64,000 nt of DNA from Methylocystis rosea SV97 (GCF_000372845.1 NZ_KB889963.1:1360146-1424145); one strand, 5' to 3'. Positions 41,817-51,272 are shown, counted from the stretch's first letter. Notes: generated by a model not told the origin, from the sequence alone. A program made the numbers and translations.

Positions 41817-42623
41817 ATGGCGCCGCGGTCATTCTGGAAAGGCTATTTGAAGCTTTCGCTTGTGACCTGTCCGGTCGCGATGACGCCCGCCACGACTGAA
41901 GGTGAAAAAGTTCGCTTCCACATCCTCAATCGGAACACTGGCAACCGCGTCGTCAGTCAATATGTCGACGCGGTCTCCGGCGCGCCGATTGGCGAAGACG
42001 ACGCGGCGAAAGGTTATCCCCGCAGCGAAGACGATTACGTGCTGCTTGAAGATGAAGAGCTTGACGCCTTAAGCCTCGAAAGCACGCGAACGATCGATAT
42101 CGAGACCTTTGCTCCGGCCGCGAGCCTCGACTGGATCTGGTTCGATAAGCCCCACTATCTCGTGCCCGACGATCCGATCGGCGTCGAGGCCTTTTCCGTC
42201 ATTCGCGACGCGATGAAGGCGACCGGCACAGTCGGCCTGTCGCGGCTGGTGATGTATCGACGCGAGCGCGCCGTGATGGTCGAGCCGCGCGACAAGGGGC
42301 TTGTCTTATGGACGCTGCGCTTCGCCGACGAAGTGCGCAATCCGAAGGACTACCTCGACAAGATCGGCGCCGAACCGCCGAACGCGAAAGCTCTCACCCT
42401 GATTTCCAAATTGATCGATGAGCGCAAGAGTCACTGGGACCCGGCGATGACCCATGATCCCGTTCAAGCGCAGTTGCTGGACATCATTTCCGGAAAGAAG
42501 AAGGAGCACAAACCCGCTCGCGGCGCAAAACAAGCGCCGGCGGCTCCGAGCAATGTCGTCAATATCATGGATGCGCTCCGCAAGAGCATCGATGCGGAAA
42601 AGCGCGGCTCCAAACGTCGCTAG
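41817..42623 (+). CDS. ku: Ku homologue 1, non-homologous end joining
   Basis: The protein has 268 residues: MAPRSFWKGYLKLSLVTCPVAMTPA, HILNRNTGNRV, EDYVLLEDEELDAL and FDKPHYLVPDD are Ku core signatures. It encircles DNA ends and recruits LigD. The C-terminus is a basic tail (KKKEHKPARGAKQ...). It is convergent with ligD, with the two stop codons overlapping by 4 bases. EcfG-type control fits induced end joining in starved or stressed cells. Confidence 0.94.
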   Translation: MAPRSFWKGYLKLSLVTCPVAMTPATTEGEKVRFHILNRNTGNRVVSQYVDAVSGAPIGEDDAAKGYPRSEDDYVLLEDEELDALSLESTRTIDIETFAPAASLDWIWFDKPHYLVPDDPIGVEAFSVIRDAMKATGTVGLSRLVMYRRERAVMVEPRDKGLVLWTLRFADEVRNPKDYLDKIGAEPPNAKALTLISKLIDERKSHWDPAMTHDPVQAQLLDIISGKKKEHKPARGAKQAPAAPSNVVNIMDALRKSIDAEKRGSKRR

Positions 42624-45181
42624 GCTTTTCTCTTCCTCCGCGTCGTCTTCGGCGTTTCGATCGGCGCCGCCGCTTGACGAAAGTCCCCCCACGGATCGCT
42701 CTGCAGCGACTCGAGGCGCGCAAGGGTCTTCACGATCGTGAAATAGTCAGGTCCGATCGCGGGACTAAGTTCGTCCCAGGCAAGCGGCATCGACACGGCG
42801 GCGCCGGGCCGGGCGCGCGTGGAATAGGGCGCGACAGCCGTCGCGCCGCGCTGATTGCGCAGATAGTCGACGAGTATCTTTCCGCGGCGCTTCGATTTCG
42901 TGATCGTTGCAACATATTTGCTCGGGCTGTCATGCGTCATCGCATCGGCGATTCTTTTGGTGAAAGCCTTCACCTCTGGCCATTCCGCTTTGGGCTTCAC
43001 GGGCGCCACCACATGAAGGCCCTTTCCTCCGGATGTTTTCACGAAGGCGGCGAGCCCAAGGTCTTGAAGTCGCTCCCGCGTTTCTTCCGCTGCGGCAATG
43101 ACGGACTCCCACGTAACCTGTTCGCCGGGATCGAGATCCATGATGATGACGTCAGGACGCTCCCAGTCCGACGCCGTCGAGCCCCATGGATGAATTTCCA
43201 GGGCCCCGGATTGAACGAGCGCGATCAGGCCGTTGAGGTCCTTGATGCTGAGCAAGGGCTCTTCTTCGCCTTTCGGGTCGTCGATGAGCACGATGTTCGG
43301 ATCGATGCCCTTCCAGGCATGCTTCTGGAAGAATTTCTCTCCCTCGACGCCGTTGGGGCAGCGCAGCAGCGCCAGCGGGCGATTGACGATGAAGGGCGCG
43401 ATATAGCGCCAGATTTCGGCGTAGTAATCCGCTAGGCCCTGTTTGGTGACGCCTTGATCCGGCCAATAGAGCCGATCGGGATGGGTGAGCCTCACGGTGC
43501 TTTGCTCCGCTCTCGCCGCTGTCGCCCGCTCAAGGGGCGGCGCCTTTTCGCGAACGACGTCGCGCGCGTCCTTATCTTCGCGCAGACCGCGAAAGGAGGC
43601 GTGCCGAAGAACCTGCTCGGCTGTCCAGCCGCGAAACTCCACCTCAGCGACCAGTTCGGGCCGAGCGTAGCGTACATTGCGCGCGGCCTCCGTACTGAGG
43701 CGCGCGCCGAAAGGGCTCGAGGGCGTGCGCATGGGATCGAGTTTCGTGAAAAGCTCATTCGCCATATCCGCCGTAAATCCCGTCCCGACGCGGCCAACAT
43801 GGCAAAGGACGCCGTTCTGGTAGACGCCAAGCACGAGGGCGCCGATCGCCCGGCGCGACACCGTCGATGGCGTATAGCCTGCGACGACGAATTCCTGCCG
43901 GGCGAAGCATTTGGCCTTTATCCAGCTCTTCACGCGGCCGGAGCGATAGGGCGAATCCCGCAGCTTCGACACTACGCCTTCGAGACCGAGCCGACACGCG
44001 TGCGACAGCACGACCGCGCCGCTGTCCTCAAAGTGAAGGCTCAGACGAACCCTGTCGCCGTTCTCAGCGCCTAAGAGCGCTCCCAGAAACCGTTTGCGTT
44101 CCAGCAAGGTCGCGCCGCGCAGATCATAGCCGTCGAGGTAAAGAAGATCGAAGACCCAATAGACGAAGCGATCGGTCCGCCCTGCGCTCAGATCGGCCTG
44201 CAGCCCGGAGAAATCCGATGCGCCTGAACTTGTCTCGACGACGATTTCGCCGTCGATGAGCCCGGCGCCGAGAGGCAGGGCGCGCAGCGCCGACGCAACC
44301 TCATCGCCAAATTTCTTCGTCCAATCGAGACCGCTGCGTGAGAGCAGCCGTACGCGTCCCGCCTCGATGCGCGCCTGCACGCGATAACCGTCGAATTTGA
44401 TTTCGTGTATCCATTCCTTGCTCGATGGCGCGGCGCCGGCACTGGCCTGCATCGGCGCAACGAATGTCGGCAGCGGCGCTTTCTTTGCGCCCTCGAGACG
44501 CGACGGGTCGATGTCGACCGCAGGCGCTTGCGTTGGCGTGATGGCGCTTGTCTTGATTGACCGGGGCGCCGCGGCCTGCTTTGGCGCGGCGGCCTTTTTC
44601 GAGCGCCGCGCCGGCTTGCCTTCTGCGACATCGCCGATCGTGCGCCCGGTGTCTACCGAACGCGGCATCTCGTCGAGTATGTCTTCATCCTTAGGCGTTC
44701 GCGCAAATACGTCTTCGCTTTTGATGAGAAGCCAATTGTCGTGCTTCTCGCGCGGCTTTCGCGCCATGCGCACGAGATGCCAACGGCCGCCGAGCTTCTC
44801 GCCGCGCAGCTCGAAATCGAGATGCCCCTTGGCATAGCCCTTGTGCGGATCGCCTTCGGGAATCCAGACGCCCTTGTCCCATACGATCACTTCGCCGGCG
44901 CCATATTGGCCTTCCGGAATGACGCCTTCGAAATTGCGATAGTCGAGAGGGTGGTCCTCGACGTGAACGGCGAGCCGCTTTTCGCCGGGCACGAGACTTG
45001 GGCCTCTGGTCACAGCCCAGCTTTTCAGAACGCCGTCCATCTCCAGGCGAAGATCGTAGTGAAGTCGCCTCGCGGCATGTTTCTGGACGACGAAGCTGCT
45101 GCCGGTCTTTCGAGCGCCTCGCCCCTTCGGCTCGCGCGTCGCCCCAAAATCGCGCTTCTTGCGGTAGTCGGCAAGCGACAT
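42620..45181 (-). CDS. ligD: Multidomain DNA ligase D
   Basis: The protein has 853 residues with the three modules in the order phosphoesterase, ligase, polymerase. 3'-phosphoesterase about 25-150 (VVQKHAARRLHYDLRLE; His35, His41, Asp43). Ligase about 235-530, nucleotidyl Lys262 in EIKFDGYR. Polymerase about 565-840, with IIMDLDPGEQVTW and KTSGGKGLHV. A Lys/Ala/Pro linker joins the first two. It fills, processes and seals broken ends with Ku. It lies just after ku2 with a 6-bp gap. Confidence 0.95.
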   Translation of the reverse strand: MSLADYRKKRDFGATREPKGRGARKTGSSFVVQKHAARRLHYDLRLEMDGVLKSWAVTRGPSLVPGEKRLAVHVEDHPLDYRNFEGVIPEGQYGAGEVIVWDKGVWIPEGDPHKGYAKGHLDFELRGEKLGGRWHLVRMARKPREKHDNWLLIKSEDVFARTPKDEDILDEMPRSVDTGRTIGDVAEGKPARRSKKAAAPKQAAAPRSIKTSAITPTQAPAVDIDPSRLEGAKKAPLPTFVAPMQASAGAAPSSKEWIHEIKFDGYRVQARIEAGRVRLLSRSGLDWTKKFGDEVASALRALPLGAGLIDGEIVVETSSGASDFSGLQADLSAGRTDRFVYWVFDLLYLDGYDLRGATLLERKRFLGALLGAENGDRVRLSLHFEDSGAVVLSHACRLGLEGVVSKLRDSPYRSGRVKSWIKAKCFARQEFVVAGYTPSTVSRRAIGALVLGVYQNGVLCHVGRVGTGFTADMANELFTKLDPMRTPSSPFGARLSTEAARNVRYARPELVAEVEFRGWTAEQVLRHASFRGLREDKDARDVVREKAPPLERATAARAEQSTVRLTHPDRLYWPDQGVTKQGLADYYAEIWRYIAPFIVNRPLALLRCPNGVEGEKFFQKHAWKGIDPNIVLIDDPKGEEEPLLSIKDLNGLIALVQSGALEIHPWGSTASDWERPDVIIMDLDPGEQVTWESVIAAAEETRERLQDLGLAAFVKTSGGKGLHVVAPVKPKAEWPEVKAFTKRIADAMTHDSPSKYVATITKSKRRGKILVDYLRNQRGATAVAPYSTRARPGAAVSMPLAWDELSPAIGPDYFTIVKTLARLESLQSDPWGDFRQAAAPIETPKTTRRKRKA

Positions 45182-45187
45182 GCGCGG

Positions 45188-46048
45188 TCAGCTCGCTTTC
45201 CGGCGTGTCGCGGCTGTTCGGGTCTTGCGAGGCTGGGCGGCTCGCTTCTTGGTTGCAGCTTTGTCGCTCTGCTCGGAAAGCGCCGCGCTCTCGCGCAGCG
45301 CCTCGAGCAGATTAACGACCTTGGCTTCGCGAGCCTTACGCGGCGGCGCGACTGGCGTGCCTTCCAGCTTCGCTTTTACAAACTCGGCGAGGGCGGACTC
45401 ATAGCGGTCTTCGAACGTAGATGGGTCGAAGGCGCCCCGCTTGGTGTCAATAATGTGCTTGGCCAGCTGAAACATTTCGCCTTGAACTTTAACCTCGGGC
45501 ACTTCGTCGAACGCCTGTTGCGCCGAGCGCACCTCATAATCGAAGTTCAGAGTCGTCGCGAGAAGCCCGTCGCCATAAGCGCTGATCAGAACGGTGCGCG
45601 CGCGCCTGAAGAGCACCGTCTTCGCGAGGGCTGCGACTCTGTTCTTGCGCATGCCTTCGCGTATCAGAACGAAAAGTTCGTTCGCGTCGCTTTGCGCGGG
45701 GGAGAGATAGTAGGGCTTGTCGAAATAGACGGCGTCGATCTCGCCGCAATCCACAAATGTCTCGATGGCGAGAGTTTTGTCGCTTTTCGGCGTCGCCTGC
45801 GCGACTTCCTCGGGTTCGAGAACGACATATTCGTTCTTACCGACTTCATAGCCTTTGACTTGATCGCCGGATTCCACAGGTTCGCCGGTGTCGCTATCGA
45901 CAAAGGTCCGCCGCACGCGGTGACCGGTGGATCGGTTGATCGTGTGGAACGCGATCCTGTCAGACGTTGAGGTCGCGGAGTAGAGCGCCACCGGACAGGT
46001 AAGCTCCGCTATCTTCAGAGAGCCCTTCCAGTTCGCTCTTGGCGCCAA
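45188..46048 (-). CDS. ku: Ku homologue 2, non-homologous end joining
   Basis: The protein has 286 residues, TTG start with AAGAGG before it (MAPRANWKGSLKIAELTCPVALYSA). Ku core as in ku1 but clearly different, and the C-terminus is basic with Lys/Arg/Ala repeats (KKRAAQPRKTRTAATRRKAS). It is the first gene of the ku2-ligD transcript. Two Ku paralogues may act as homodimers or a heterodimer, as in Sinorhizobium. No EcfG-type promoter was found before it. Confidence 0.93.
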   Translation of the reverse strand: MAPRANWKGSLKIAELTCPVALYSATSTSDRIAFHTINRSTGHRVRRTFVDSDTGEPVESGDQVKGYEVGKNEYVVLEPEEVAQATPKSDKTLAIETFVDCGEIDAVYFDKPYYLSPAQSDANELFVLIREGMRKNRVAALAKTVLFRRARTVLISAYGDGLLATTLNFDYEVRSAQQAFDEVPEVKVQGEMFQLAKHIIDTKRGAFDPSTFEDRYESALAEFVKAKLEGTPVAPPRKAREAKVVNLLEALRESAALSEQSDKAATKKRAAQPRKTRTAATRRKAS

Positions 46049-46066
46049 CGCAAACCTCTTACGCTC

Positions 46067-46091
46067 GCGGGCGAGCTGAACGCTCGCCCGC
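46067..46091 (-). terminator. Hairpin after the membrane-protein gene
   Basis: GCGGGCGAGC-TGAAC-GCTCGCCCGC, a perfect 10-bp stem a few bases after the stop of the 46095-46592 gene and before ku2. No T-run follows, so it may be an attenuated terminator or a stem near the ku2 leader. Confidence 0.5.
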
Positions 46092-46094
46092 TGA

Positions 46095-46592
46095 TTACGC
46101 TTCCGGAGACTTCATATTGTCAAGCTTTTCGGAGAGTTTTGACGCAAGCATCAGTCCGACGGCGGCGCCGATGATCAGATGGAGGTTTGGCGCAACGCGT
46201 TCGGCCACTGCTTTCGCCGCGACAGGAGCCATCGAGCCGATGGAGGAGCTGATCGAGCGCACCAGATTTCCATCCGGCTTGAGCAGCTGATCAAGGAAGG
46301 GGAGCTGCGAAAAGCTGCTCTGTTCGACTTCGGGTGCTGGAGCTTGAGTCTCCAGTGAGACTGATTCCTTTGTCGCCAGATAGACAACGAGCGCCGCGAA
46401 GAGAAAGGCTCCGGCAATGACGAGGTTGCCGGCGATCTCTCCCCACGTCCTCATGGCGTAAGCATGGGCGGCGGCCGTTGCGAAGCCGAGCGCGAGCAGC
46501 GCGAGGGTCGCGACGATGGCGAGGCGCGACGCGCCTCGCGTCGCGTTCGCGATACTCTCGTCAACCCGATGGAATAGCGGATCCAGCATCAT
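46095..46592 (-). CDS. Membrane protein of unknown family (holin-like topology)
   Basis: The protein has 165 residues from MMLDPLFHRVDESIANATRG; the frame is open to 46664. Two membrane helices (about 23-45 and 57-77) lie in the N-terminal half, a linker follows, then an amphipathic segment with AAVGLMLASKLSE. Its position after the DUF883 gene, 20 bases downstream, suggests one stress-controlled transcript. No function assigned. Confidence 0.6.
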   Translation of the reverse strand: MMLDPLFHRVDESIANATRGASRLAIVATLALLALGFATAAAHAYAMRTWGEIAGNLVIAGAFLFAALVVYLATKESVSLETQAPAPEVEQSSFSQLPFLDQLLKPDGNLVRSISSSIGSMAPVAAKAVAERVAPNLHLIIGAAVGLMLASKLSEKLDNMKSPEA

Positions 46593-46611
46593 GATCTTGC
46601 CCCGCCAGAGA

Positions 46612-46932
46612 TTAGCTGCGGCCCTTCCACATGGCCCCGATGAGAAATCCTCCCGCGACGGCAAGCAACAGCGCCGTCACCGGCTGTTCGCGCACCGCGC
46701 CTTCGACCGTTGTCTTGAGCCCTTCGCCTGCCGACCTGGCCTTCTCCGCGATTTCCCGGGACTGCTCGCCCACTGTCGTCAAAGCGGCGTCAGCCCTCTC
46801 CATGGTTTCATCAACCTTTGCGCTGACGTCGTCAGCCATCGAGGCCGCCTTCGCGGCGGCGTTCGCCGACGCCTTGGTCACGGCGTCTTGGGCCTCCTGG
46901 ACCTTGTTCGTGACTTGCGATGTTATGCTCAT
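46612..46932 (-). CDS. DUF883 / ElaB-like membrane-anchored protein
   Basis: The protein has 106 residues from MSITSQVTNKVQEAQDAV. A long amphipathic helix rich in Ala, Lys and Glu is followed by a C-terminal membrane helix (PVTALLLAVAGGFLIGAM), the DUF883/YqjD layout, whose members bind ribosomes at the membrane in stationary phase in E. coli. An EcfG-type promoter lies 42 bases upstream. Confidence 0.85.
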   Translation of the reverse strand: MSITSQVTNKVQEAQDAVTKASANAAAKAASMADDVSAKVDETMERADAALTTVGEQSREIAEKARSAGEGLKTTVEGAVREQPVTALLLAVAGGFLIGAMWKGRS

Positions 46933-46973
46933 GCCCTCTTCTCCGCTGGTACTGCCCCGCTGGGCGAAGACTG

Positions 46974-46998
46974 AACTTCCAGATCGGTTGATTGTTCC
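46974..46998 (-). promoter_or_regulatory. EcfG-type promoter of the DUF883 gene
   Basis: GGAAC-N17-GTT on the minus strand, 42 bases before the ATG at 46932. Confidence 0.75.
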
Positions 46999-47021
46999 TC
47001 GCCGCGTCCCACTGGGGCACG

Positions 47022-48077
47022 CTACTCGGGAAGATTGATCTCGTGCTGAGGGAACAGGTGGCTGAAGGTCACTGTTCCGGCGATGAGCAGAGGCGTCGCG
47101 AGAATTGCGCCGACCGGCCCCCAGAGCCATGTCCAGAACACGAGTCCCAGGAAGACTAGTCCGGGATTCAAAGTCAGTCGGCGGCCGATGACGCTCGGCG
47201 ATACGACATTGGCCTCTAACGTATCTGCGACGAGAAGAATGAGCGGGGCGACGAACGCCTGCGAAAGTGATCCGAACGTAGCGAAGCCGACCAGAAACAA
47301 TGCGACGTAGATCGCGATCGGGCCGACATAAGGGATAAATTCGAGAGCGAAGGCGACGATGCCCCATAGCAGCGGATTTGGAAGGCCGACAGCAAAAGCG
47401 GTCACGGCGACGATCAGCGCCAGAACGAGGTTGATGGCGGCGACCACCGCCATATAGCTCTTGAGATCTCGTTCGATGTTGTTCAGAAGCCGCAGCGTGC
47501 GCAGTCGCGTTTCCTTGTCATCGAAGACGAAGACAAGGTAGCGGCGCAGCTCCTCTCGTCCGGACAAGGAGAAGAACAAGGCCGCGAGAAATACAATCAA
47601 CTCGCCAATGGTCGGAGTAAGAAAATTCATCGTTGATTGCAGGACTGCCGCCGCGTCAAGGGAGCCGCCCCCGGTTCGTGCGAATGTGCTTTGCAGCCGC
47701 TCCAGCGAAAACGCCGGGCCAAACGCCGATCGCAGCTTATCGCTGAACGAGGTCAACAGTTCGGGTGCGCGACCAACCCAGTCGACGGCGATCGTCGAGC
47801 CCTGAACAATCGCTGCATGAATAATCAATAACGCGCCAAAGACGACAGCAGCTGCAAAAACGCTGGGCGGCAAGCCCCATTTTCGCAGAGTGGTCACCCA
47901 CGGCCCGAGCATGAAAGCGAGCACGCCTGCCGAAACGAGCGGCACCAACAGGGTCTGAGCCAGGCTCATCGCGACGGCGAGCATCAGCACGAACATGCCA
48001 ATGAGCGCCCAGGATGAGATTCTCTGGAGATCGAGCGAGGATTCCAGCGGCTGGTCTTGGACCGTCTTCGTCGGCAA
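47022..48077 (-). CDS. AI-2E family transporter (PerM/TqsA-like)
   Basis: The protein has 351 residues with about 8 membrane helices. The C-terminal family block is FIPYVGPIAIYVALFLVGF, then LEANVVSPSVIGRRLTLNPGLVFLGLVFWTWLWGPVGAILATPL. Family members export small molecules; the substrate here is unknown. A GGAAC-N18-GTT sequence at 48117-48142 upstream is close to, but off, the EcfG spacing. Confidence 0.88.
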   Translation of the reverse strand: MPTKTVQDQPLESSLDLQRISSWALIGMFVLMLAVAMSLAQTLLVPLVSAGVLAFMLGPWVTTLRKWGLPPSVFAAAVVFGALLIIHAAIVQGSTIAVDWVGRAPELLTSFSDKLRSAFGPAFSLERLQSTFARTGGGSLDAAAVLQSTMNFLTPTIGELIVFLAALFFSLSGREELRRYLVFVFDDKETRLRTLRLLNNIERDLKSYMAVVAAINLVLALIVAVTAFAVGLPNPLLWGIVAFALEFIPYVGPIAIYVALFLVGFATFGSLSQAFVAPLILLVADTLEANVVSPSVIGRRLTLNPGLVFLGLVFWTWLWGPVGAILATPLLIAGTVTFSHLFPQHEINLPE

Positions 48078-48178
48078 GTTGAGCCCCGGGAAAGCGCGAC
48101 AATTCGGCGGAGACGTAACTCAACGGCGCACGCCAATGTTCCACTGCGCCCACGCGCCAGCTTGCGGGCAATCGCTTT

Positions 48179-48574
48179 TTACAGTCCCGGGAAGATGTCC
48201 TTGCCGTCTTCGGCAAGCTTCGCTTCGCCTATCGATTTTTGAAATTCACCAACGACGATCTGCGCCAGTCCGGTCAGCGTGAGATGGGTCGACTGCGTCG
48301 CGAGTCCAAGAGTCAACTTGGTCTTGCCCATGGCCTCGTTGGCATAGCCGCGCATTTGATCGGTCGCGCCCGATTGCACAAGGTTGTCGAGCGCCTCCCA
48401 CATCGAATCCTTCACTTGGGCGACCGAGTAGCGCGCCCGAGTTGAGCGCTCCAGATCGACAGAATTTTCCTCCGCGCTCGCTGGTGGATTCGATGCATCG
48501 CCAGAACGGCGTTCTTCATCGGCACAGATAATGGGGGACCCGCCATTTTCAGTTAACGCATCCATCGATTCCAT
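48179..48574 (-). CDS. CsbD-like stress protein, longer form
   Basis: The protein has about 131 residues; the start is uncertain among Met1, 6 and 9 of a slightly longer frame. Residues about 80-128 (GYANEAMGKTKLTLGLATQSTHLTLTGLAQIVVGEFQKSIGEAK) match the CsbD domain; the N-terminal half is a low-complexity acidic and Ser-rich tail. It is near the EcfG cluster and a GGAAC-N18-GTT lies at 48626-48651, one base too wide for consensus. Confidence 0.7.
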   Translation of the reverse strand: MESMDALTENGGSPIICADEERRSGDASNPPASAEENSVDLERSTRARYSVAQVKDSMWEALDNLVQSGATDQMRGYANEAMGKTKLTLGLATQSTHLTLTGLAQIVVGEFQKSIGEAKLAEDGKDIFPGL

Positions 48575-48739
48575 GCTCCCAAATCTCAATCCCTGGGTTC
48601 GGCCAATGCCGCCCGCCAGGATGAAAACTGATTTGAAGGGTTCTATGTTCCGAGGGTTCGCGCAGTCGCGTATTGCGCAGCTCGAGGCTCGGAGCGGCTG
48701 CTAAATAAAAAGCGGCGTAACGAAATGGCGATGCGTAAT

Positions 48740-49297
48740 TTACTTGAACGGCTTCTCGACGCCTGGCGGCAATGCGACGTGGAACCCCTGGTTGATCGCC
48801 GAAAACATCTGATAAAAACCCGACAGGACGACGAGTTCGATAAACCCTTCGACGCCGAACGCCTTGATGGCTTCGTCCTGAACGCTCTGCGGAATATTTC
48901 GCCAGGACAATGTCGACGCCAGCACCTCAGTGACGAGATCATAGGGCGATGAAGCGACGGCGCCTAAGTCTTCGTCTCTTTCCAGGGCGCTGATCAGCGA
49001 GGATGGAACGCCCGCCGCTTCGGCGTGCTGAACATGATCAGCCCATTCGAAGGCGGCTCCGGTCCGACGCGCGACGAACAGCACAATGAACTGATAGACC
49101 TCACGGGGCAGATGGCCCTGGAACTTCAAATAATAGCCGAGGTCCTCGATTTTTTCGCAAAGCTGCGGATGGTTCATCAGGGCGGCGTACGGGCCGCCGA
49201 AGCCTGCGCCTTGCGCCTTCCGCCGTTCGACCATGCGGTCGTAGCGCGCACGATCGGCCGGCGACAGCGTTGAAGGATCAAAAGGCAACTGAGCCAT
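48740..49297 (-). CDS. Carboxymuconolactone decarboxylase-like protein
   Basis: The protein has 185 residues from MAQLPFDPSTL. It contains CMD-type helices (PREVYQFIVLFVARRTGAAFEWADHVQHAEAAGV) but the redox CxxC of peroxidase-like members is absent. It lies directly after the TPP enzyme gene (15 bp), so the two probably work together on a small acid or keto substrate. Specific reaction unknown. Confidence 0.8.
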   Translation of the reverse strand: MAQLPFDPSTLSPADRARYDRMVERRKAQGAGFGGPYAALMNHPQLCEKIEDLGYYLKFQGHLPREVYQFIVLFVARRTGAAFEWADHVQHAEAAGVPSSLISALERDEDLGAVASSPYDLVTEVLASTLSWRNIPQSVQDEAIKAFGVEGFIELVVLSGFYQMFSAINQGFHVALPPGVEKPFK

Positions 49298-49311
49298 CGG
49301 CGCGTCCCTTG

Positions 49312-51036
49312 TCACTCGTGGTAGGAATAGGCCGCAATGGCCTCGGCCCAGTCCTTGACGGGCGTCGTGAAGGCCTTGTCGGCTTTAACGTCGATGAGGC
49401 AGGGGCCCACGCCCTGTAAGGCTCTTTCGAAAGCGGCGGCGAGATCGCCCGGAGAACGCACGGTTTCGGCGCGAGAGCCCAGGGCCCGTGCGAACCCTGC
49501 CCAGTCGTGATCCGGCAATCGCGTCAATTCGTCGGGCGTTGGACCGAGTCCATGCGCGCGCAACCAGACATTGCCAAGCGCGGCATTGTTGATGACGACA
49601 TAGATCACCGGCAGCTGGTAGCGCGCCGCGGTCGCGATTTCCATGCCGCCCATGCGCATGCATCCATCGCCCGTGACGACCGCCACGCGGCGGTGCGGCT
49701 GCGCGCATTGGACGCCGATCGCAGCGCTGATCGCCCAGCCCATCGGGCCCAGATTGGTGGCGGATACATAGGTCTTGGGTTCGTAAGCCTCCCAGTAATG
49801 GCCGGCGAAAGCGCGATGCGCGCCGGAATCCACCACAAGAACGCCGTCGCGCGGGAATGCCTTTCTGAGTTCGCTGATGACGCGCGCCGGATGAATCGGA
49901 GCCGCATCGCTCTCGCAGTTTTCCGGATCCTGCAGGCGGGGTTGGGAGCGGATCTCGGACACCCAAGCCGCGCGTGCGGAGAGCGTCGGTTCGAGAGCCG
50001 CGCGCAATTTATCACCTTGGTCGAGCAGATAGCCAAGATAGGCGCCGCAGCTGCCAACGATCCCGCCGTCTTGGACATGCGTCCCGATTGCGGAGGGCAG
50101 CAAATTCACGCAGATCGTTTTATTGGGTTTGACTTGCAGCGCCCAATGCATCGTGTCGCGCTCGTTCAGTCCCGACCCCAAAATGATCAGCAGATCGAGC
50201 GAAGGGTCCATCAGCGCGGCGCGGGAGTGGTGCGTCCCCGCATAGCCGAACACGCCGAGCGAAAGCGGATGGTCCTCCGGGAAGACGCCCTTTCCGCGCA
50301 GCGTCGTCGCGACGGGAATGCGCCAGGTCTCGGCGAATTCCTTCAGCGCATGGGCGGCTTTCGAGTGCTCAACGCCCGCGCCGGCCAATATGGCGATCTT
50401 GACAGGCGGCTTGCCGCCAGGACCGCCATGAAAATGTTCGAGCGACGACTCGGCGGCCGCCATAGACAGCGCGTTGTAATCGACCAAGGCCCGATCAATC
50501 GGCGTATGGCTGACGGAAATCTCGGCGGCCAGGCAGTCGCCTGGCAAGGAGAGATGTACGGGCGCAGCAGGACGGGTACGAAGATGTAGCAGGGCGTGCT
50601 CAAACAGATGCGGCATATTCTTCGGATTGTCGACGGAAGAAGAATAGCGCGTCAGCGGCTTCATGATCGCGACGTCATCCAGCGTCTGGGGGCTTGCGTC
50701 CTGAAATACGCCCAAGCCCTCGAGGACAGTCGCCACTTCGCCGCTCATCAGAAGAAGCGGCGAGCCATCGGATTGCGCGGTCGCCACTGCGGTGACCGTA
50801 TTGGTGAGTCCGGGGCCGCCGATGCAAAGCGCGGCGCCAAAATTTCCGCTCGCGCGTGCGTAGCCGTCCGCCATATAGGCGGCGCCGCCCTCTTGCGCCG
50901 CCACGATCGGCGTCAGCGCCTTCTGTCTTCCCAAGGCGGGGAGAAAGGGATCAACGAGGCCGCCCGGGACCATGAACACATGGTCGAGTCCTTCGCGCGC
51001 CAGCGCTTCGAGGATGAAGTCGACCCCTAGATGCAT
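49312..51036 (-). CDS. Thiamine-pyrophosphate-dependent enzyme (acetolactate synthase-like)
   Basis: The protein has 574 residues from MHLGVDFILEALAREGLDHVFMVPGG, with GGAG 6 bases upstream; open frame starts exist at 51048 and 51159. The catalytic Glu is in AAQEGGAAYMADGYARASG. TPP-binding GDG-x25-30-N is at GDGCMRMGGMEIATAARYQLPVIYVVINNAALGN. It belongs to the AHAS/oxalyl/benzoylformate group but cannot be assigned to one; it lacks a regulatory-subunit neighbour. Downstream partner is the CMD-like gene. Confidence 0.85.
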   Translation of the reverse strand: MHLGVDFILEALAREGLDHVFMVPGGLVDPFLPALGRQKALTPIVAAQEGGAAYMADGYARASGNFGAALCIGGPGLTNTVTAVATAQSDGSPLLLMSGEVATVLEGLGVFQDASPQTLDDVAIMKPLTRYSSSVDNPKNMPHLFEHALLHLRTRPAAPVHLSLPGDCLAAEISVSHTPIDRALVDYNALSMAAAESSLEHFHGGPGGKPPVKIAILAGAGVEHSKAAHALKEFAETWRIPVATTLRGKGVFPEDHPLSLGVFGYAGTHHSRAALMDPSLDLLIILGSGLNERDTMHWALQVKPNKTICVNLLPSAIGTHVQDGGIVGSCGAYLGYLLDQGDKLRAALEPTLSARAAWVSEIRSQPRLQDPENCESDAAPIHPARVISELRKAFPRDGVLVVDSGAHRAFAGHYWEAYEPKTYVSATNLGPMGWAISAAIGVQCAQPHRRVAVVTGDGCMRMGGMEIATAARYQLPVIYVVINNAALGNVWLRAHGLGPTPDELTRLPDHDWAGFARALGSRAETVRSPGDLAAAFERALQGVGPCLIDVKADKAFTTPVKDWAEAIAAYSYHE

Positions 51037-51272
51037 TCCAAGCTCCATTGACGCGTCAGGCGCGCATGAAAAAAGCGCATTCGCCAGCACTTCATATAGT
51101 CGAGCGCAAGCTTGAGGATCAATGGAGGATTTTGACCGCGACAGGCGCGGCGGGAGCAAGCGCCGTCGCGAACTCGGCCGTCGCCGGAAGTGAATCCGTG
51201 CGACCGAGTTCCTATTTATGCTGTCGGCGCTGTTCCAAGACGCGCCGAGGCGCTTTTCACATCTTCGGCTAG

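Noticed and set aside
48117-48651. EcfG-like promoters before the AI-2E transporter (48117-48142) and the longer CsbD-like gene (48626-48651)
   Set aside because: Both have GGAAC and GTT but with an 18-base spacer, one more than the consensus allows; noted in the gene entries only.
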